In this document: positions 23,895-31,448 of the stretch, piece by piece
Layout: the number at the start of each line of letters is the position of its first letter
Position numbering within the stretch: position 1 is the first letter of the stretch
NCBI GenBank assembly: GCA_016793165.1
Contig: JAEULA010000065.1
Coordinates: 1 to 64,000, forward strand
Reading direction: 5' to 3'
DNA from: Alphaproteobacteria bacterium
GTDB lineage: Bacteria > Pseudomonadota > Alphaproteobacteria > CACIAM-22H2
Length of the DNA: 64,000 bases
The notes under the pieces: generated by a model
The model's input: the letters and a program-made list of their open reading frames with translations, nothing else
The model's database searches: none
What the model was told of the DNA's origin: nothing
Made by a program: the position numbers and the translations under genes

Positions 23895-25294
23895 GCCGGG
23901 CGGGCCCGCTTGCGGCCGAAGCCCGGATCGCGGCGTCGACGGGAAACGAGGCGCCGCGCGCGTGGCTCGCGCCGCTGCTGCTCGCCGCGATCGCGGCCGC
24001 CGCCTGGGCCCCCGCGCTCCGCGGCGGCTTCCATTTCGACGACCTCCCGAACATCGTGCTCGATCCGGCGACCGCGGGCGGGGCCGCGCTGGCGGAGCGT
24101 CTCGCCAACGGCTTCCGGCCGCTGCTGCGGCTCAGCTACGCGCTCGATCACGCGCTCTGGGGCTTCGACGCCGCGGGATTCCTCGCCACCAACCTCGTCC
24201 TGCACGCGGTGACCGTGCTGCTCGTATGGCGACTGGCCTGCCGGCGCCTGGCCGAGCCCGCGGCGGCCCTCGCCGCGGCGGCGATCTTCGCGCTGCAGCC
24301 GGCGCACGGCGCCGTGGTCGCGTGGTCGAGCGGGCGGTCGACCGGCCTGTCGACGCTGCTGCTCGTCGCCGCGCTGCTCGCGCACGAGCGCGCGGTGCGC
24401 CGACCCGGCGCGTCGCGCCAGGCGCCGGCGCTCCTCCTGATGGCGGTGGCCTGCCTCGCGAAGGAGGTGGCGCTGGTCTTCCCGCTTGTCGTTCTGCTCT
24501 GGGAAACGACGCGGGCCGAGTTTCCCGGGTGGCGCACGGCGCTGCGACGCGCGACGCCGTCGATCATCCTCGCCGGGCTCGGCGGCGCGGCGATGCTGTT
24601 CGCGAGCCCGCGGCTGCGCGAGCTGTTGCAGTTTTCCTTTGCGCTGGCCACGCCCGATGCGGCGCTCGCCGCCCATCTCGCCGCGGTGCCGGCGACGCTG
24701 TCGCTCTGGGTTCGCCCCTGGTCGCTGGCGATCGAGCATCCCGCGCCGACGGGGGCGCTGGCGACAATCGCGGGCGCCGCGGTCGTCGCGGCGATGATCG
24801 CGCTCGCGGTCCAGCAGCGCCGTGCGCGGCCGCTGCTCGCGCTCGCGCTGCTCTGGCCCCTGGTGCTGCTGCTGCCGACGCACTCCGTGATCGCGCGCCT
24901 CGACGTGATCGTCGAGAAGCCGCTCTACGCCGCCTGGATCGGGCCTTGCCTCGCGCTGGGTGCGCTGGCGGCGGCGATCACGCGCGCCCCGGGGCGGCTG
25001 CGCGCCGGGCTCGCCGCTGCGGCGATGCTGGCGCTGGCGGCCCTGTCGGCTTGGCGCGCCGAGGTCTGGGCCGAGCCCGTCGCCGTGTGGCGGGAGGCGG
25101 CGACGCGCAATCCGGGCTCCGCGCGCGCTTGGATCAATCGCGCCGTCGCCGAGCTCGAGGCCGGCGACGTCGCGGCGGCGCGGCGCTGGATCGCCGTCGC
25201 CCGCGGCCTCGACCCGGGCGCCGCGAAGATCGCCGATGCCGAGTTCGCCTTGAGCCTGATGCTATCGACCGCGCGAGAGGATGCCGTCCGATGA
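23891..25294 (+). CDS. Polytopic membrane protein, GT-C/TMTC-like with a TPR-type tail
   Basis: A 467-residue inner-membrane protein with about ten hydrophobic helices. The first extracytoplasmic loop carries FHFDDLPNIV, whose paired Asp residues match the catalytic loop of GT-C glycosyltransferases, and is followed by RPLLRLSYALDHALWGFDAAG, as in TMTC-like proteins. The last 60 residues (WREAATRNPGSARAWINRAV and onward) form TPR-like helices. It probably transfers sugar from a lipid-linked donor on the periplasmic side, but donor and acceptor are unknown. The start overlaps the psuG stop by 4 bases and its stop overlaps the next gene by 4 bases. Confidence 0.75.
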   Translation: MSRAGPLAAEARIAASTGNEAPRAWLAPLLLAAIAAAAWAPALRGGFHFDDLPNIVLDPATAGGAALAERLANGFRPLLRLSYALDHALWGFDAAGFLATNLVLHAVTVLLVWRLACRRLAEPAAALAAAAIFALQPAHGAVVAWSSGRSTGLSTLLLVAALLAHERAVRRPGASRQAPALLLMAVACLAKEVALVFPLVVLLWETTRAEFPGWRTALRRATPSIILAGLGGAAMLFASPRLRELLQFSFALATPDAALAAHLAAVPATLSLWVRPWSLAIEHPAPTGALATIAGAAVVAAMIALAVQQRRARPLLALALLWPLVLLLPTHSVIARLDVIVEKPLYAAWIGPCLALGALAAAITRAPGRLRAGLAAAAMLALAALSAWRAEVWAEPVAVWREAATRNPGSARAWINRAVAELEAGDVAAARRWIAVARGLDPGAAKIADAEFALSLMLSTAREDAVR

Positions 25295-26028
25295 AACGCC
25301 TGAGCTGCTTGCTCGTCGCCTGCCTGCTCCTGATCGCGCCGGCCCGGGCCCTGTCGCCGGGCTGCGACCGGTGCAGCGATCTCGCGGACCTCTATCGCGA
25401 GCTGCTCGAGCAGGAGTTCCTGCTGCGACGCTTCGATCGCTGGATCCGCGAACAGTACTTCCCCGTCACGGTCGAGGAGATGCAGCGCGTGGCGCTGCGC
25501 GATCTCAACACGGCGATGAGCGGCGACTTCTTCGGCGTGCTCGGCGCGCCCGGCGGCGGCGGGAGCGGGGACGGCGCGACGCCGGTCGCGGCGCCTGCCT
25601 ACGGCACCGACATGAGCACGAAGGATTGCCGCCTGGTCGAGTACACCACCGGCAAGGACGGCAAGACGACGACGCGGCCGGTCACGCCGGAGGACATCCG
25701 CAAGAAGCACTGCACGCCGATGGCCGAGTACCTGATCGCGCACGAGGGCCACCACCAGCAGTCCTGCCGCGCCGCGTGGTCGCAGGGCAAGGAGAAGCAG
25801 CTGCAGAGCGTGGGCTTCTTCGTGCAGGACGACCGCGACTCCTACCAGGCCGGCGTCGCGGTGCTGCGCAAGCACATCGCGGAGCTCGCACGGCGCTGCG
25901 CGTGGTCGGGCTCGACCAGCGCCGTGAAGCCCGACGGCACCCAGGTCGTGCCGACCCCGCAGCAGGTCGGCGACCTCCAGCGCAACACTGCGGCGCGCGG
26001 CAGGATGCTGCGCCGCGCGAGCAAGTGA
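25291..26028 (+). CDS. Exported protein with HEGHH zincin-like motif
   Basis: A 245-residue protein with a clear Sec signal (MKRLSCLLVACLLLIAPARA). After a helical N-terminal half and a Gly-rich linker (about 86-97), residues 151-155 read HEGHH, an exact HExxH zinc-peptidase pattern inside MAEYLIAHEGHHQQSC. The helix DSYQAGVAVLRKHI that follows is where a third metal ligand would be expected, but no certain ligand is visible. Several Cys residues (for example C113, C141, C159) suggest disulfides in the periplasm. Translationally coupled (ATGA) to the GT-C gene upstream. Metal binding and peptidase activity are inferred. Confidence 0.6.
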   Translation: MKRLSCLLVACLLLIAPARALSPGCDRCSDLADLYRELLEQEFLLRRFDRWIREQYFPVTVEEMQRVALRDLNTAMSGDFFGVLGAPGGGGSGDGATPVAAPAYGTDMSTKDCRLVEYTTGKDGKTTTRPVTPEDIRKKHCTPMAEYLIAHEGHHQQSCRAAWSQGKEKQLQSVGFFVQDDRDSYQAGVAVLRKHIAELARRCAWSGSTSAVKPDGTQVVPTPQQVGDLQRNTAARGRMLRRASK

Positions 26029-26035
26029 GGACGCC

Positions 26036-26962
26036 ATGACGGACGCACTCTTCGCGATCGCCCTGGTCATCGCCGGAACGCGCCTCGACCTGCCGCCGGC
26101 CGAGCTCGATCGCCGCTTCGAGGCCGAATGCGTCGACGGCCGCTGGGCCCCGGATTGCCCCGCGATGCGCACCCAGCTGGAAGTCGCGCTGTATGCCGAC
26201 CTGCGCGAGCTCGGGACGGCGCGCGCCGCGGTCGACCGCGAGACGCTGCGGGCGGCGGCGGCGGCGAACTTCCCGCCGCTCGCGGAGCTGGCGCTGCGCC
26301 GGCTCGAGCGCATCCAGTCGCCCGAGGACCGGGATGTGGTTCTCGCGGCCGTCGAGCATCCGGCCCCCGCCGTGCGCGAGGTGGCGCGTCGCCAGCTCGA
26401 GGCGGCCGAGCCCGAATGGAAGGCGAAGCAGGGGCGCTGGTGGCACTCGTCGCACCGCCAGGGCTTCGAGGCGTTGGTCCCTGATGCGCCGCCGGACCTC
26501 GCGGCGATGGGGCTCGGGGCGCTCAAGGCGGTGCGCTTTCGCGCCTTCGCCAGCGGCGACGAGCGTTCGGTGTTCACGACGAAGATGACGCCCGATCAGG
26601 TCATCGCCGCGATCGGCCAGGGGCGGAAGGTGTTCACGGGCGCGCAGCTCGGCGACGCGCCGAAGCAGCAGAAGGCGCTGGAGCAGTCGATGGCGGACGT
26701 GCAGAAGCGCGTCCAGGCGGCGATGGCGCGCGGCGACATGAAGGCGGTTCAGGAGATCATGACGAGCGTCGCCCAGCAGCAGCAGGAGACGATGAAGTCG
26801 GCCGAGGTGTTCGCGATCCGGCCGGTGAAGGAATTCACCGCCGATCCGGCGTCGATCCGCTACCTGCAGGTTCCCGCGGACAAGCGCGGCCGCACGACGA
26901 CGGTGGCCGTGGCGCGCGACGACGGCTTCGGCGAGACCGTGGTGGTCGTGTCGCCCTACTGA
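26036..26962 (+). CDS. Uncharacterised protein, possibly membrane-anchored, HEAT-like N half
   Basis: A 308-residue protein. A hydrophobic stretch near the N terminus (LFAIALVIAGTRL) may be a signal or anchor. Residues about 55-130 look like two helical repeats of HEAT type (LAELALRRLERIQ; DVVLAAVEHPAPAVREVA). A Gln/Met-rich amphipathic helix spans about 212-262 and could form a coiled coil, and a beta-rich end follows. I do not recognise the family. It begins 7 bases after the HEGHH gene and is the last gene of the psuK-headed run; its end overlaps the convergent zincin gene by 7 bases. Confidence 0.55.
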   Translation: MTDALFAIALVIAGTRLDLPPAELDRRFEAECVDGRWAPDCPAMRTQLEVALYADLRELGTARAAVDRETLRAAAAANFPPLAELALRRLERIQSPEDRDVVLAAVEHPAPAVREVARRQLEAAEPEWKAKQGRWWHSSHRQGFEALVPDAPPDLAAMGLGALKAVRFRAFASGDERSVFTTKMTPDQVIAAIGQGRKVFTGAQLGDAPKQQKALEQSMADVQKRVQAAMARGDMKAVQEIMTSVAQQQQETMKSAEVFAIRPVKEFTADPASIRYLQVPADKRGRTTTVAVARDDGFGETVVVVSPY

Positions 26963-28317
26963 GCGCGGCGCGCGACGATCGTCCCGCCGCCGGCGGCCTC
27001 CTCGCCGTTCCCCCAGCTCCCGGCGAGGCCGCCCGAGGCATCGAGCCGCAGGCGGCCGTAGCCATGGCCGTCGCCGGAGCGCCAGGCGAAGGTCATCCCG
27101 TCGCCCTCGACGAGGCCGGTCAGGCGCCCCTCGCCGCCGCCGAAGCTGTAGCGGCCGGTGACGCGCGCCGCGCTGCGCTCGAGCACGAATCGCACGTCGA
27201 GCTCGGCGGTGCCGTCCGTGATCTTGCCGTCGTAGACGCCATGGAAGGCGAGGCTGTCTGCGGTCGTCGTCTTCCCTGTCGTGCCGCGCGGCGGGGCGGC
27301 GAGCACCTCGCCGGGGCGCCGCGGGGCGAGGCCCTCGATGGTCGCGGCGCGCCCGCGCATCGCCGCCAGGCGCTGCAACCCGGGATCGGCGAGGAAGGTT
27401 GCGATCTGCTCGAGCTGGTCGGCGATATGGCGCACGGCGATCGTGGCGCGCGCGACGCTGGTCTGCAGCTTGGCGAAGTCGCCGGCGTTCTCGCGCATGA
27501 AGGCCGCGACCGCCCGGATCCGCGCCGCTCCGATCGGGTGCGTGTCGCGCGCCATGAAGGCGGCATGGGCATCGTCGCTCGCGAAGTCGCCGCGCGACGG
27601 CGTGAAGTAGGCGACGGCATTGAAGAAGAAGAAGATCCCGGTCGGCGGCTGGCCGATGCGGCGCATGATCTCCAGCGCGAAGCGATCGGCTTCGGCCTCG
27701 TTCTCCCGCGCCGCGGCGCGCGGGACGTCGGGGGCGTAGCCGGGATGGGCATGCACGACGTGGCCGAGCTCGTGCAGCAGGATGAAGGTGAGCGCCTGGT
27801 TCAGGATCTGCTGCGAGAGCTGGTCGACGCGCGGGTTGTCGGTCGCGTCGGCGGGAATGCGCAGCGCGGTGCGCGGATCGGGCGGGCGCCCCGCCGTCGC
27901 GGGCTGGTACTTCAGCATCCCGAGATACTCGGCGACGGTCTCCGCCGCGTAGCCGTTGGTCTCGAGCCAGGCATGGGCGACCGAGATGTCGGCGAGGAAC
28001 TTGATCGACATCAGCGGCAGCACGACGCGCGGGCCCGCATAGGCCAGGAAGTCGAAGGGCGAGCGCGTCGGCCCGCGCAGCGGGAACTCGAGCCGCAGCC
28101 CGGCGAGGGCGCGACGCTCGGCCGGCGACATCTGCGGCAGGAAGACGTTGTCCAGGTTCCATTGGACCACCTCGCGGTAGTCGGCGGCCTTCGCCTGCAG
28201 CGTGGCGTCGTCGTAGATCGTCCCGAGATCGGCGGCGGCGGCCAGGGGCCGGGCGACGGCGAGCAGGAGCCCGGCCAGCAGCCAGGCTCGCCACCAACCG
28301 GCGCGGCGTCGGCTCAC
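26956..28317 (-). CDS. Exported M48-like zincin with C-terminal beta-domain
   Basis: A 453-residue protein with a signal peptide (hydrophobic 11-28). Zinc-site elements in order are HELGH at 182-186, E207-x3-D211 in ENEAEADRFA, and DTHPIGAARI at 259-268. This arrangement is that of M48-type peptidases, but without the usual membrane helices. After residue about 340 comes an all-beta domain (FHGVYDGKITDGTAEL, GRYSFGGGEGRLTG, GSWGNGEEAAGGG) resembling small beta-barrel modules. The GTG start overlaps the stop of its paralogue in a GTGA junction. Probably a periplasmic protease or a zinc-dependent chaperone; the substrate is unknown. Confidence 0.68.
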   Translation of the reverse strand: MSRRRAGWWRAWLLAGLLLAVARPLAAAADLGTIYDDATLQAKAADYREVVQWNLDNVFLPQMSPAERRALAGLRLEFPLRGPTRSPFDFLAYAGPRVVLPLMSIKFLADISVAHAWLETNGYAAETVAEYLGMLKYQPATAGRPPDPRTALRIPADATDNPRVDQLSQQILNQALTFILLHELGHVVHAHPGYAPDVPRAAARENEAEADRFALEIMRRIGQPPTGIFFFFNAVAYFTPSRGDFASDDAHAAFMARDTHPIGAARIRAVAAFMRENAGDFAKLQTSVARATIAVRHIADQLEQIATFLADPGLQRLAAMRGRAATIEGLAPRRPGEVLAAPPRGTTGKTTTADSLAFHGVYDGKITDGTAELDVRFVLERSAARVTGRYSFGGGEGRLTGLVEGDGMTFAWRSGDGHGYGRLRLDASGGLAGSWGNGEEAAGGGTIVARRAQ

Positions 28318-29645
28318 GGCTTGCGACGACGCGCGGCGATGGTTCCGCTGCCGCTCGCGGCGGTGCCGTCGCCGTAGGCCCCCGTCAGCGTGTCGGCACC
28401 CGCGTCCATCTGCAGCGTCCCCGCGCCGCGCAGGTCGAAGGCCTCGTAGGTGAAGCGCAGGCTGTTGCCGCTCGCGCGCCCGGTGAGATGCGTCATGTAG
28501 AGCGCGTTCGCGGCGACGCCGATCACGTCGTCGCCGGTGCGCCACAGCAGGATGCGGACCGCGGTCGTCTGGTCGCCGACCCGGACGGCGCCGTCGAATG
28601 CGCCGTGGAAGTTGTTTGGGCCGTTGCCGGCCGCGAGGCCGTCCGGCACCGCGATCAGCTCGCCGGCCTTGACCGGCTGCAGGAGCGTCCAGCGTGCGGT
28701 GTTGCCGATGCGGCGGTTCATCGCCTGATGGTCGCGGCTGTCGAGCGTATTCGCGAACGCGGCCAGCTGCTGCGCCGTGGCGTTGACGACGGCGGCCGCG
28801 GCGGCAGGATCGGCCTGGCGCGCGGCGAAGCCGGGCGCATCGCGCGATAGCGTGGCGGCGAGGGTGGCGGCGCGCGCGGCCGTGATGGGGCGGCGGAACA
28901 GGGCGAGCGCGTCCGTCCATTTCGGGGCGTCCGCGAGATCGAGCGCATGGGGCTGCAGCTGGCCCTGCACCCAAAGCATGAGCGCGATCCCGTTCGGCAT
29001 CGCGCCGAGGCGGCGCATCACGTCGAGTGCGAAGGCGTCGGCGCGGATGTCCTGGGCGCGCGCCAGGTCGCCCGTCGCGGCCGGGTCGCTGTTGGTGACG
29101 GCGTGGCCGATCTCGTGCAGGAGGGCGAAACGCAGCGCGCTCGTCAGCAGGGCGCCGACATCGCGCTGGAGCGCGGGGTCCTCGCCCGCGCCCCGCGGCA
29201 CGCCGAGCGCCGACTGCGGATCGGGAAGGCGGCCGCCGGGCGGCGACACGGGCTCGTACTTGAGGAGGCCGAGATAGTCGTTGAGCGGGCGGAGGTCGTA
29301 GCCGTTGCGGCCGATCCATGTCGCCGCGGTCATCGTGTCGCCGAGGAACTTGATCGCGCTCGCCGCCATGTCGATGCGCACGCCGTCGGCGATCTGGCTG
29401 CGGAACTCGAAAGGCGCGCGCAAGGTGCCGTGGACCGGCACGTCGACATTGAGGCGCGGGATGCGCGCGCGCTCGTCGGGCGTCAGCTGCTCGTAGATCG
29501 GCGCCAGCTGCTGGCGGACGAAGCCGACGTAGTTCTGCTGCCACGGGACGAGCGCGGCGGCGTCGTACATTCGGCCCAGATCGACGGCCTGGGCGGGCGC
29601 CAGCCAGGCGAGGAAGACGAAGGCGAAGGCGGCGAAGTGCTTCAT
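28314..29645 (-). CDS. Exported zincin-like paralogue with C-terminal beta-domain
   Basis: A 443-residue protein with signal peptide MKHFAAFAFVFLAWLAPAQA. It shares its plan with the gene downstream (26956): the same YDD/YDAA opening, the IKFLGD/IKFLAD and YLGLLKYEP/YLGMLKYQP blocks, HEIGH at 177-181, and a C-terminal beta-domain starting NNFHGAFDG. Differences are informative: the third-ligand motif is D199-x3-D203 instead of E-x3-D, and the THP motif is absent, so metal binding may be weaker or lost. Tandem duplication followed by divergence is the simple reading. ATGA overlap with the membrane-protein gene upstream. Confidence 0.65.
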   Translation of the reverse strand: MKHFAAFAFVFLAWLAPAQAVDLGRMYDAAALVPWQQNYVGFVRQQLAPIYEQLTPDERARIPRLNVDVPVHGTLRAPFEFRSQIADGVRIDMAASAIKFLGDTMTAATWIGRNGYDLRPLNDYLGLLKYEPVSPPGGRLPDPQSALGVPRGAGEDPALQRDVGALLTSALRFALLHEIGHAVTNSDPAATGDLARAQDIRADAFALDVMRRLGAMPNGIALMLWVQGQLQPHALDLADAPKWTDALALFRRPITAARAATLAATLSRDAPGFAARQADPAAAAAVVNATAQQLAAFANTLDSRDHQAMNRRIGNTARWTLLQPVKAGELIAVPDGLAAGNGPNNFHGAFDGAVRVGDQTTAVRILLWRTGDDVIGVAANALYMTHLTGRASGNSLRFTYEAFDLRGAGTLQMDAGADTLTGAYGDGTAASGSGTIAARRRKP

Positions 29646-30283
29646 CGGCGGGATTCTCCAAAGACGTCGGCGGCGCGGGCGATCGCGGCCGGGGCGGGCT
29701 GGGGCATGCCGGCATTGCGCCAGGCCTCGAAGGCGTCGCGCGGACCCCAGTCGCGATCGTCCCAGACGCCGCGCATGAGGCGGGCCTTGGCGTCGTCCAG
29801 GCCGATCAGCGCCGAGAGCTTGGCCTGGCCCTGCCAGGTCGATTCGACCGTTCCCTCGATCGCGCGCAGCACACGGATCGTGCCGACCACGCCGTTGCGC
29901 TCGGCCTGGCGGACCTCGGCGTCGGCGGCGGCGCGCGCGGCCGAGGATGACCCGCCGTACACGAGGCGGTCCGAGGCGGCGGCCTGCGGCCCGCCGCCGG
30001 GGACCGTTGCCGCCGGCGCGCCGGCGCTGATGTTGATTTCCTGGTGCAGCGAATAGGCGAGGACCCCCGTGCCGAACAGGGCGAAGAACACGCCGGGCCC
30101 GATCCGGGTCAGGAAGATCGAGATTCCGCCGGGAAGCTGGATCTTTCCCGCCCCGCGCTCGAGCATGGGCAGGTTCATGAACAGCCGGTAGCCCAGCAGC
30201 ACTGCCAGGATGCCGCCGAGGACGATCAGCAGCCGTTCGGTCTGGCGCAGGCCGATGGCCAGGGTGGTCGGATCGAGATCCAT
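29642..30283 (-). CDS. Two-TM membrane protein heading the zincin operon
   Basis: A 213-residue protein with helices at about 19-37 and 55-78, separated by a short loop, then a roughly 130-residue helix-rich soluble tail with a Gly/Ala/Pro linker. The second helix (PGVFFALFGTGVLAYSLHQE) is Gly-rich. Family not recognised. It is first of a three-gene operon with 4-base overlaps, so its product is likely made in proportion to the two exported zincins and may anchor or regulate them (inference). It is divergent from the nucleoside importer operon. Confidence 0.55.
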   Translation of the reverse strand: MDLDPTTLAIGLRQTERLLIVLGGILAVLLGYRLFMNLPMLERGAGKIQLPGGISIFLTRIGPGVFFALFGTGVLAYSLHQEINISAGAPAATVPGGGPQAAASDRLVYGGSSSAARAAADAEVRQAERNGVVGTIRVLRAIEGTVESTWQGQAKLSALIGLDDAKARLMRGVWDDRDWGPRDAFEAWRNAGMPQPAPAAIARAADVFGESRR

Positions 30284-30372
30284 GGCGCTGGTGGCACTCC
30301 CGCGATCGAGTCGACGACGACGGCAACCTACGCCGGTGCGCGGTCCTTCGCGAGCGGCGGCGCGCGAGCAAC

Positions 30373-30401
30373 TTGGACAAGCGAGGGCGGGGCGCTAGCT
30401 T
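30373..30401 (+). promoter_or_regulatory. Candidate sigma-70 promoter of the nucleoside importer operon
   Basis: TTGGAC (30373-30378), a 17-base spacer and TAGCTT (30396-30401) form a plausible alphaproteobacterial housekeeping promoter, 46 bases upstream of the binding-protein start at 30447. A ribosome-binding stretch AAGAGGAA directly precedes the ATG. Confidence 0.4.
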
Positions 30402-30408
30402 CAGCGCC
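30391..30408. promoter_or_regulatory. Inverted repeat GGCGCT-N6-AGCGCC over the candidate -10 element
   Basis: A perfect 6-base inverted repeat with 6-base centre covers the proposed -10 box of the nucleoside importer promoter. That placement is what a repressor site would have. The base composition is close to background, so chance remains possible. Confidence 0.3.
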
Positions 30409-30446
30409 GTCAGGGCAGGCACCCCGCCAACGGAAAAGAGGAACCC

Positions 30447-31448
30447 ATGAAGCAGATCGCACTCCTTGCCATCGTCGGCGTCGTCGCCGGCGGCGTCGGC
30501 GTCGCGACCGCGCAGGACGTCGTCCCCGCGATCGTGTTCGACATGGGCGGCAAGTTCGACAAGTCGTTCAACGAGGCCGCGTACAACGGCGCGGAGAGGT
30601 TCAAGAAGGAGACCGGCGTCGCCTACCGCGAGTTCGAGGTCACCAACGAGGCCCAGCGCGACCAGGCGCTGCGCAATCTCGCGCGCCGCGGCGCGACCGT
30701 GATCGTCGCCGTCGGCTTCGCCCAGGCGGTGCCGGTCGAGGCGGCGGCCAAGGAGTTCCCGAACGTCAAGTTCAACATCATCGACTCCGTCGTCGAGCTG
30801 CCGAACGTGCAGAGCTTCGTGTTCAAGGAGCACGAGGGCTCGTTCCTCGCCGGCATCATGGCCGCGCAGGCCTCGAAGTCCGGCAAGGTCGGCTTCATCG
30901 GCGGCATGGACATCCCGCTGATCCGCGCCTTCGCCTGCGGCTACGTGCAGGGCGCCAAGTACGCCAACGCCAGGGTCGAGGTGTTCCAGAACATGACCGG
31001 CACGACGCCGGCCGCCTGGCGCGACCCGACGCGCGGCGGCGAGCTCGCGCGCTCGCAGTTCGACCGCGGTGCCGACGTCGTCTACGCGGCGGCGGGCGGC
31101 ACCGGTCTGGGCGTGCTGCAGTCGGCCAAGGACCAGGGCAAGCTGTCGATCGGGGTCGACTCCAACCAGAACCACCTGCATCCCGGCAGCGTGCTGACCT
31201 CGATGATCAAGCGCGTCGACGTCGCCGTCTACGAGGCGTTCAAGGCGGCGAAGGACGGCAAGTGGCAGGCCGGCGTGCGCAACCTCGGCCTCAAGGAGGA
31301 CGGGGTCGGCGTCGCGATCGACGACAACAACCGCAAGCTCGTCACGGCGGCGATGGAGGCCGCGGTGAAGAAGGCCAGCGACGACATCATCGCCGGCCGC
31401 CTGCAGGTCGCGGACTACCGCCAGACCAACTCCTGTCCGGCGCAGTGA
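30447..31448 (+). CDS. BMP-family nucleoside-binding protein of an ABC importer
   Basis: A 333-residue periplasmic binding protein with a Sec signal ending in ATAQD. BMP (PnrA-like) hallmarks are IVFDMGGKFDKSFNEAAYNG near the N terminus, EHEGSFLAGIMAA in the middle, VGFIGGMDIPLIRAF, and GVDSNQNHL near the ligand site. There is no lipobox Cys, so it is a soluble periplasmic form rather than a lipoprotein. It is the first gene of a six-gene run and overlaps the ATPase gene by GTGA. Substrates of this family are purine or pyrimidine nucleosides. Confidence 0.93.
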   Translation: MKQIALLAIVGVVAGGVGVATAQDVVPAIVFDMGGKFDKSFNEAAYNGAERFKKETGVAYREFEVTNEAQRDQALRNLARRGATVIVAVGFAQAVPVEAAAKEFPNVKFNIIDSVVELPNVQSFVFKEHEGSFLAGIMAAQASKSGKVGFIGGMDIPLIRAFACGYVQGAKYANARVEVFQNMTGTTPAAWRDPTRGGELARSQFDRGADVVYAAAGGTGLGVLQSAKDQGKLSIGVDSNQNHLHPGSVLTSMIKRVDVAVYEAFKAAKDGKWQAGVRNLGLKEDGVGVAIDDNNRKLVTAAMEAAVKKASDDIIAGRLQVADYRQTNSCPAQ

